From the NCBI GenBank assembly GCA_964370095.1, contig CAYJHJ010000007.1:1-46804 (forward strand): a stretch of 46,804 nt of DNA, written 5' to 3'. Source of the stretch: CAYJAZ01 sp964370095. Lineage in GTDB: Bacteria > Desulfobacterota > Desulfovibrionia > Desulfovibrionales > Desulfovibrionaceae. The notes below the pieces were generated by a model. The model was not told the DNA's origin. It did not search any database and saw only the letters and a list, made by a program, of their open reading frames with translations. This document shows, piece by piece, positions 41,753-46,804 of this stretch. Position 1 is the stretch's first letter. Each line of letters starts with the position of its first letter. Position numbers and translations under genes: made by a program.

Positions 41753-42256
41753 CTAATTTCTTTTTTGACTAAAAAATGTTTGAAGAATTTCAACACATTC
41801 ATCCTCTAAAACGCCACCCATAAACCATGTTTTTTGTGAAACATTTGCAAGCTCAAGCCCTTCAATTGAAGAACAAACAGCCCCAACACTTTTATCGTAA
41901 GCACCAAATATAATCCCCTCAATTCTTGCTTCATGCAAAGCTCCAAGGCACATGATGCACGGTTCTAATGTAACAACAAGATAGGTTTTTGAAAACCTAT
42001 AATTTTGAATTTTCTGTGCTGCCTGCCTTAAGGCTACAATTTCAGCATGAGCAGTAGGATCAAGATCTTTTCTTGTACGATTATGTGCTTTTGCAAGAAT
42101 TTCACCTTCGCTTGTTATAACTAAAGCCCCAACAGGAACCTCTTCATAACTAAGAGCACGCCTTGCTTCTTCCAAAGCCATTTTCATAAGCTCTTCCCAC
42201 GAAAAATTTCTCGGCGGATTTGGAATAATGCTCATACTTTTTTTTGTGATATTCAT
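41753..42256 (-). CDS. tadA: tRNA-specific adenosine deaminase TadA
   Basis: A 167-residue zinc deaminase that converts the wobble adenosine of tRNA-Arg(ACG) to inosine. The zinc site is TAHAEIVALRQA (His70, proton-shuttle Glu72) with PCIMCLGAL (Cys100, Cys103). The N-terminal helix MALEEARRALSYEEVPVGALV is typical. The first 15-18 residues are a short extension; an internal Met8 could also be the start. It is 37 bp downstream of the LOG gene on the same strand, and 81 bp upstream of hldD. Confidence 0.95.
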   Translation of the reverse strand: MNITKKSMSIIPNPPRNFSWEELMKMALEEARRALSYEEVPVGALVITSEGEILAKAHNRTRKDLDPTAHAEIVALRQAAQKIQNYRFSKTYLVVTLEPCIMCLGALHEARIEGIIFGAYDKSVGAVCSSIEGLELANVSQKTWFMGGVLEDECVEILQTFFSQKRN

Positions 42257-42293
42257 TCAGCCATCAATTCCATTATTTCAAATGTGCAACAAT

Positions 42294-42962
42294 CTAAATT
42301 TTTGAAACTTCATATTCTTTTATAATTGCTAGAACTTCTTCGGGAGTATCTGCAAAATGACAAAGATGAAATTCCTCCATAGTAATATATTCTTCTGCTA
42401 CCATAGATGCTTTAAACCAATCAAAAAAGCCTTTCCAATATTCACGGCATACAAAAATCATAGGAAATTGTTTTATTTTTTCTGTTTGGATAAGCACAAA
42501 GGCTTCTGCAAATTCATCAACAGTTCCCATACCACCCGGCATGACTATATATGCTTTTGAATGTTTAACAAACATAAGCTTTCTTATGAAAAAATAATGG
42601 AATTTCACATTGATATCAACATATGGATTGATTTCTTGCTCCATAGGCAGGTCAATGTGCAAGCCAACGGAAATATTCTTACCTTCCCTTGCCCCTTGGT
42701 TAGCAGCCTGCATAATTCCGCCACCACCACCGGTTATAATGCCATAACCGCTTTCTGCCAAGAGTTTTGCAACACGCCTTGTCAAGTCATAATGTTTATG
42801 TTCTTCTTTTGTCCTGGCAGAACCAAAGAAGGAAACAGAGGGAGGAAGCTCTGAAAGCTCTTCAATTCCTTCAACTATTTCTGACATTATGCGAAACAAC
42901 CTCCATGATTCGGTGCTTGAAAGCTTATCTAGATCATAATCAATTTTCTTTGTGTAGGACAT
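42294..42962 (-). CDS. LOG family protein (lysine decarboxylase-like fold)
   Basis: A 222-residue Rossmann-fold protein of the LOG/TIGR00730 family, whose members release bases from nucleoside monophosphates (cytokinin-type phosphoribohydrolase). The signatures are SVSFFGSARTKEEHKHYDL, IITGGGGGIMQAANQGA and VMPGGMGTVDEFAEAF (PGGxGTxxE). 'Lysine decarboxylase' is an old misannotation for this fold. It may start a short tadA-containing transcript. The true substrate here is unknown. Confidence 0.9.
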   Translation of the reverse strand: MSYTKKIDYDLDKLSSTESWRLFRIMSEIVEGIEELSELPPSVSFFGSARTKEEHKHYDLTRRVAKLLAESGYGIITGGGGGIMQAANQGAREGKNISVGLHIDLPMEQEINPYVDINVKFHYFFIRKLMFVKHSKAYIVMPGGMGTVDEFAEAFVLIQTEKIKQFPMIFVCREYWKGFFDWFKASMVAEEYITMEEFHLCHFADTPEEVLAIIKEYEVSKI

Positions 42963-43107
42963 AAGAATTCCTTTTACTCTAAACTATCTTTACTAAAGGA
43001 CTAAATAGAAGTAAATAAAAAAGCAAATTCCAGTCCTCATAAGTAAGATAGCAAATTTATTTATATTTTAATAGCATTTTTAAGAAAAAAAAGCAAGCAA
43101 TTTAGCC

Positions 43108-43136
43108 TTGACAGTCAAATCTCACTAGGATAAATT
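43108..43136 (+). promoter_or_regulatory. candidate promoter of rsmD-coaD
   Basis: TTGACA (43108-43113), a 17-bp spacer and TAAATT (43131-43136). The leader of about 60 nt contains a small hairpin, TACAT-AACA-ATGTA. Confidence 0.5.
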
Positions 43137-43202
43137 TAATTTTCAAAAACTCTCTACATAACAATGTAAAGAAAATATCAAGTGTGAGAACATAAAGTAA
43201 TT

Positions 43203-43757
43203 ATGCGAATTATTTCAGGATTTCTTGGCGGAAGACAATTAAAAACAAGCGAAGGCAAAGGCTATAGGCCTGCAATGGGAAAAGTGCGTGAAGCTCTTTT
43301 CTCAATGCTTGAATCACAAGGCATAAGCTGGCGGCAAACAAAGGTGCTTGATGTTTATGCAGGCACAGGCTCTTTGGCTTTTGAAGCTATCAGCAGGGGT
43401 GCACACAGTGCTTGCTTTTTGGAATTAGATGCAAAAGCCGTGGATTGTTTAAATTATAATATCAATAATTTCAACCTTCAAGACCTTTGCAAAGTAATAC
43501 AAAATGATGCATCAAAAGTATTATCACGCCCTGCACCTGAAGCATTTCAACTTGTTTTTGTTGACCCGCCCTATGGCGAACGAAAATTCATGCCAACGCA
43601 AGAGTCTATAGTGAAAAATGGCTGGCTTGATGAGAATGCTTTTTTCGTGGCAGAAATAGAAGCCGCCTTGAAATACAATCCAAAAGTTGAAGGATTAGAA
43701 TTGCTTACAGACAGAACCTATGGACAAACCAGAATTCTTTTATATAAGAAAGTATAA
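43203..43757 (+). CDS. rsmD: 16S rRNA (guanine(966)-N2)-methyltransferase
   Basis: A 184-residue S-adenosylmethionine methyltransferase that modifies 16S rRNA during 30S assembly. The start MRIISGFLGGRQLKTSEG is characteristic, as are RPAMGKVREALFSML, LDVYAGTGSLAFEAISRGA (SAM site) and the catalytic VDPPYGE. The length is normal. No Shine-Dalgarno is seen before the ATG. coaD follows with a gap of about 50 bp, the most frequent neighbour of rsmD in bacteria. Confidence 0.96.
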   Translation: MRIISGFLGGRQLKTSEGKGYRPAMGKVREALFSMLESQGISWRQTKVLDVYAGTGSLAFEAISRGAHSACFLELDAKAVDCLNYNINNFNLQDLCKVIQNDASKVLSRPAPEAFQLVFVDPPYGERKFMPTQESIVKNGWLDENAFFVAEIEAALKYNPKVEGLELLTDRTYGQTRILLYKKV

Positions 43758-43810
43758 TATATTTCTTAATTAGAAAAGTTATAAAAATCAACATAGTGAA
43801 AAGTGTAATT

Positions 43811-44365
43811 ATGAACGCAAATAAAAAAATTGGTGTCTATGCAGGAACTTTTGATCCTTTTACTTACGGGCATGCAAGTATTGTGCGGCGTGCTTTATCA
43901 ATGTTTGACACTATTATCATAGCAGTTGCTAAAGAAACAAACAAGCAAACACTATTTGAGCTTGAAAAAAGAGTTGAGTTGACTAGGGCAAGTTTTCCAA
44001 ATCAAGATAGAGTTATAGTCTTGCCTTTTGATGGGCTTTTAGTAAATTTTGCTGTACAACAAAATGCTTGTGCTCTTATAAGGGGGCTGAGAGCTGTTTC
44101 AGACTTTGAGTATGAACTGCAATTAGCTCTTATGAACAGAAAGCTTTGCCCTCAAGTTGAAACTATATTTCTTATGGCTAGCTTTCAGTGGATGTATATA
44201 AGTTCAACCATTATAAAAAGTGCTGCATCTTTAGGTGGAAATGTTAATGGGCTTGTGCCTGCACCTGTGCTTGAAGCTTTACGTGAAAAATACAACCACC
44301 CTGAATCATGGGCAAAGACTGAAGACAATACAGTTGAATATTTTGATAACATTGAGAAAATATAA
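43811..44365 (+). CDS. coaD: phosphopantetheine adenylyltransferase
   Basis: A 184-residue nucleotidyltransferase that forms dephospho-CoA from 4'-phosphopantetheine and ATP. Motifs are YAGTFDPFTYGHASIV (TxGH), LIRGLRAVSDFEYELQLALMNR and YISSTIIKSAASLGG. ATG 43811 is favoured because the family core begins a few residues later; a GTG at 43796 would add five residues. The C-terminal tail after LREKY is about 20 residues longer than usual. It works upstream of AcpS in supplying the CoA that AcpS consumes. It converges with the ABC-F gene with no visible terminator. Confidence 0.95.
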   Translation: MNANKKIGVYAGTFDPFTYGHASIVRRALSMFDTIIIAVAKETNKQTLFELEKRVELTRASFPNQDRVIVLPFDGLLVNFAVQQNACALIRGLRAVSDFEYELQLALMNRKLCPQVETIFLMASFQWMYISSTIIKSAASLGGNVNGLVPAPVLEALREKYNHPESWAKTEDNTVEYFDNIEKI

Positions 44366-44388
44366 TTTCAAAGAAATAAACTTGGATT

Positions 44389-46359
44389 TTAATCTAAAGT
44401 TAATTCAGCCCTCAATTTTTCTAATTCATTAATTTTTAATTCAATTTTTGAAAGTTCTTCCATAATTACTTCAACTTGCTTTTCAACCAAATGAAATTCT
44501 TTTAATAATTCAGTAGCTTTTATAGAATTTTCAAAAGTTGCAGAATCAGCTAAAAGACTTTCAATTTCCTGCTGTCTTTGAGCTATCTGTTCAAAATCTT
44601 TTTCTTTTTTTGCATAATCTTCTTGCAAAGGTTTTAGCTCTTTATAAATTCTATTTCTTTCATCTGCTTGAGCTCTTTTGATTTTTTTCAAATCTTCCCT
44701 TGAAATATTTTGTGAAGAGCTTTCATCTTTTAGATTTTCTTCTTCTTGAAATATAATTTTATGTTTGCGTTCACTATAATAGCTTTCAAAATTCGTATCA
44801 AATTGCTCTATGCCATTTTTTGACATTTCCCACACTTCATCAGCCACTTGTGAAAGCAAATATCTATCGTGGGCAACAAGAAGCAAAGTTCCGTCATAAA
44901 TATCTAAAGCCTCAACAAGTGCTTGCCTTGATTCAATATCTAAATGGTTTGTGGGTTCATCCATAATAAGAACATTGCTGCGGCGTAAAAAAAGTAAAGC
45001 AAGTGCAAGACGAGATTTTTCACCGCCTGACAATGTTTTGATAAATCTATCAAAATAGGTATGCCCCAACATAAAAAGACCAAGCACACTCATTAGTTCT
45101 TCTTCAGTGAGGTGCGGATCGGACAATCTTCTGATTTCGCTTAAAACTGTTGCGTTCGGAGCAAAAATTTCACCTTGATGCTGTGAAAAATAGCCAACTT
45201 TTGCTTGGCTTGCAAAAGCCATCGAGCCTGAATTTTTTTCCAAAACTCCTGCCAAAACCTTAAGTAAAGTTGACTTGCCGGAACCGTTATGCCCCACTAA
45301 GGCAATTTTTTGCCCACGAAAAAGCGAAAAAGTGAGTGGCTTCCAAACTCTTACATTATCAGGAAAAACAAAATCAAGTTCCGCCACACTCAAAACAACT
45401 TTTTCACACTTCATAGCTTCAGGAAAAGCAAAAGATAATTCACGCCTTTTCTTTTCGGGCTTTAATCCTTCAAGCTCTTTGCCTAGTTTTTGAGCCATCT
45501 TAAGCTTAGAATTTGATTGGCGTGCTTTTGAAGCCTTTGCGCCAAATCGGCGAACAAAGTCCATTTTCTTTTCAATTTCTGTTGAAATTCTTTTTGATTC
45601 CCTTTCTTTTTGTTCTTCAATTTCTTCTTGAATTAAAAGGAATTTTGAATAGGATGTTTTTCTGAAAATTGGCTTTGAGCCGCCCATATAAAGAATATGC
45701 GTGCCAATTTTATCCATAAAATATCTATCATGCGCAACAAAAATAAGAACGCCTTGATAAGCCATAAGAAACTCTTCAAGCCATTCAACAGCATCTAAAT
45801 CAAGATGGTTTGTTGGCTCATCAAGCAAAAGCACGTCTGCGCCAGCAACAAGCACACGGGCAAGTTTTGCTCTTTCACGCCAACCACCTGAAAGTTCTTT
45901 TAAAGGACGAAACCACTTATCTTCAGAAAAGCCAAGCCCTGACAAAATTTCTTGTGCTCTTTGCTCAGGGTTATAGCCAAATTTTGCTTCAATTTCGTGT
46001 TGTTTTTCAAGCATTTGTTTTATTTTATAGCTATCATTTTCAAGATGGGCTTTATCCCACTCTTCCCAAAAATCACTCCAATCAAATAAAACATCTATAA
46101 CAAAGGCCAATAAATTTGTTTCAAGTGTGTGTGCATCCAGGTTTTGCTCAACATAGCCAAGCCTACAGCCTTTAGGAAAAATCACCCTGCCGGCATCAGC
46201 CGTGTCAACTCCTGCAATAATGCGGATAAGTGTGGATTTACCACAGCCGTTTGCACCGCAGATAGCTAAACGAGTTCCTGAAGCAATATCTAGGGAAAAA
46301 TCCTTTAAAATATCGTTATTCCCATAAGATTTATAGAGATTTTGTAAAATAATATTCAT
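44389..46359 (-). CDS. ABC-F family ATPase (Uup/YheS-like)
   Basis: A 656-residue soluble protein with two ABC modules and no membrane segments. Module 1 has GANGCGKSTLIRI, LSGGWRERAKLARVL and LLLDEPTNHLDLDAVEWL. Module 2 has GHNGSGKSTLLKV, LSGGEKSRLALALL and LIMDEPTNHLDIES. The linker (about 235-300) is highly charged, and the last 120 residues form a predicted coiled coil (EDLKKIKRAQADERN onward). ABC-F proteins act on ribosomes to relieve stalling or tune translation; Uup also touches DNA. Resistance function is not indicated. The ATG is 3 bp after the stop of the upstream hypothetical gene, so the two are co-transcribed. Confidence 0.92.
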   Translation of the reverse strand: MNIILQNLYKSYGNNDILKDFSLDIASGTRLAICGANGCGKSTLIRIIAGVDTADAGRVIFPKGCRLGYVEQNLDAHTLETNLLAFVIDVLFDWSDFWEEWDKAHLENDSYKIKQMLEKQHEIEAKFGYNPEQRAQEILSGLGFSEDKWFRPLKELSGGWRERAKLARVLVAGADVLLLDEPTNHLDLDAVEWLEEFLMAYQGVLIFVAHDRYFMDKIGTHILYMGGSKPIFRKTSYSKFLLIQEEIEEQKERESKRISTEIEKKMDFVRRFGAKASKARQSNSKLKMAQKLGKELEGLKPEKKRRELSFAFPEAMKCEKVVLSVAELDFVFPDNVRVWKPLTFSLFRGQKIALVGHNGSGKSTLLKVLAGVLEKNSGSMAFASQAKVGYFSQHQGEIFAPNATVLSEIRRLSDPHLTEEELMSVLGLFMLGHTYFDRFIKTLSGGEKSRLALALLFLRRSNVLIMDEPTNHLDIESRQALVEALDIYDGTLLLVAHDRYLLSQVADEVWEMSKNGIEQFDTNFESYYSERKHKIIFQEEENLKDESSSQNISREDLKKIKRAQADERNRIYKELKPLQEDYAKKEKDFEQIAQRQQEIESLLADSATFENSIKATELLKEFHLVEKQVEVIMEELSKIELKINELEKLRAELTLD

Positions 46360-46362
46360 AAA

Positions 46363-46804
46363 TTAATCGCAAGGTTCACTTGAATTTTCATCGCAATAGC
46401 CGGCAACACCAAGGTTTAGCACATTGTTAAAGCTATTTTCATTTGAAGGCTGATAATCAGGAGAAAGTGAACGCAACTTTTCTAAGCCACTATTTTCTTG
46501 CGTACTTGTATTTGAATGATTTCCTGCTTTTAAATGGCTTGGAATACCTGTATATTCCACAAAAGGAATTCGTGAAGTTTTAGCAGCTTGCAAGCGAGAT
46601 TGGTTGACCAAAGTCTTAAATTGGACAAGGGCATTTGTAAAAGTATCAAAAAATTCAGCTTTTTTAGGATATTTTTGTGCTGTTTCCAAGGCTTCTTTTA
46701 AAGTTTTACCTTGCTTAACAATTTCTTCTATTTGTGCTATTACTGCAATATCATTGTGATTTTCAGCAACTGCGAACCATGCAATATCACCTTTTTGTGT
46801 ATTT
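46363..46804 (-). CDS. hypothetical protein, 5' end outside the window
   Basis: The frame is open from the window edge to the stop at 46363, giving at least 146 residues of the C-terminal part. I do not recognise it. The visible N-terminal portion (NDIAVIAQIEEIVKQGKTLK, then ALVQFKTLVNQSRLQAAK) looks helical and charged. The last 70 residues are Ser/Asn-rich and low in structure, ending in GYCDENSSEPCD with two cysteines. An internal TTG at 46689 is unlikely to be the start. It precedes the ABC-F gene by 3 bp and is probably in the same transcript. Confidence 0.75.
   Translation of the reverse strand, partial: NTQKGDIAWFAVAENHNDIAVIAQIEEIVKQGKTLKEALETAQKYPKKAEFFDTFTNALVQFKTLVNQSRLQAAKTSRIPFVEYTGIPSHLKAGNHSNTSTQENSGLEKLRSLSPDYQPSNENSFNNVLNLGVAGYCDENSSEPCD

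Noticed and set aside
1..46804. CRISPR array, prophage, insertion sequence, toxin-antitoxin or restriction genes
   Set aside because: No regularly spaced repeats, transposase, integrase or such gene families were seen; the content is core metabolism and housekeeping.

Overview
The window looks like ordinary core chromosome from a low-G+C member of the Desulfovibrionaceae (Desulfobacterota). The evidence is a periplasmic tetrahaem cytochrome c3 with the classic CxxCH / CxxxxCH / CxxCH / CxxxxCH pattern, a PerR-type Fur regulator followed directly by rubrerythrin, citramalate synthase beside aspartokinase, and Gram-negative envelope genes (heptose epimerase, two acyltransferases, a GT9 glycosyltransferase, lipoprotein MltD). 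By eye the base composition is strongly A+T-rich (about one third G+C), which is unusual for this family and fits host-associated relatives such as the Lawsonia lineage. The lineage is an inference; the species is not identified.

Layout. 1-2255: the 5' part of tRNA-Thr(GGU) on the minus strand, a GT-B-like glycosyltransferase, a 410-bp A+T-rich gap, and an unrecognised 132-aa protein with its own promoter and terminator. 2272-7550 (minus): AbrB-type membrane protein, YifB/ComM ATPase, signal peptidase I, lipoate ligase and a SpoU rRNA methyltransferase. 7573-14089 (plus): MltD, a double M16 peptidase and UvrC. 14122-17426: an RluB-type pseudouridine synthase (minus), then a plus-strand lipid cluster (DUF374 and LpxL-like acyltransferases) ending in a TatD hydrolase broken by a one-base shift in an A8 run. 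17504-21461 (minus): acpS, tsaE, lysC, a previously uncalled 39-codon ORF, and cimA. 21518-28589 (plus): MutL, a PilZ membrane protein, CorC, aspartate aminotransferase, Pgi and CheW. 28609-34747: GT9 (minus), cytochrome c3, dnaX, ybaB, an AlkA-type glycosylase (plus), and a sigma-54 activator with a dead receiver domain (minus). 34980-39631 (plus): HtpG, DUF1844, ArgC, PerR and rubrerythrin. 39694-42962 (minus): a TonB-C-like periplasmic protein, HldD, TadA and a LOG-family protein. 43203-46804: RsmD and CoaD (plus), then an ABC-F ATPase and a 5'-truncated hypothetical protein (minus).

Together the genes cover envelope building, translation quality and tRNA/rRNA modification, DNA repair and replication, aspartate/isoleucine/arginine synthesis, oxidative defence, electron transfer and signalling for motility. 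I see no insertion sequence, prophage, CRISPR array, rRNA or obvious foreign island.

I did not find a new multi-gene system. The most interesting signals are small-scale. An A9 run in dnaX is placed so that slippage in either direction stops within five codons, giving a gamma-sized product, as known in Thermus. An A8 frameshift interrupts an otherwise intact tatD. At two genes (glycosyltransferase and dnaX) the ATG sits exactly at the predicted +1 of a sigma-70 promoter with no Shine-Dalgarno. A small ORF between lysC and cimA repeats the C-terminal tail of LysC. An acyltransferase gene has no normal start codon at its homologous N-terminus.
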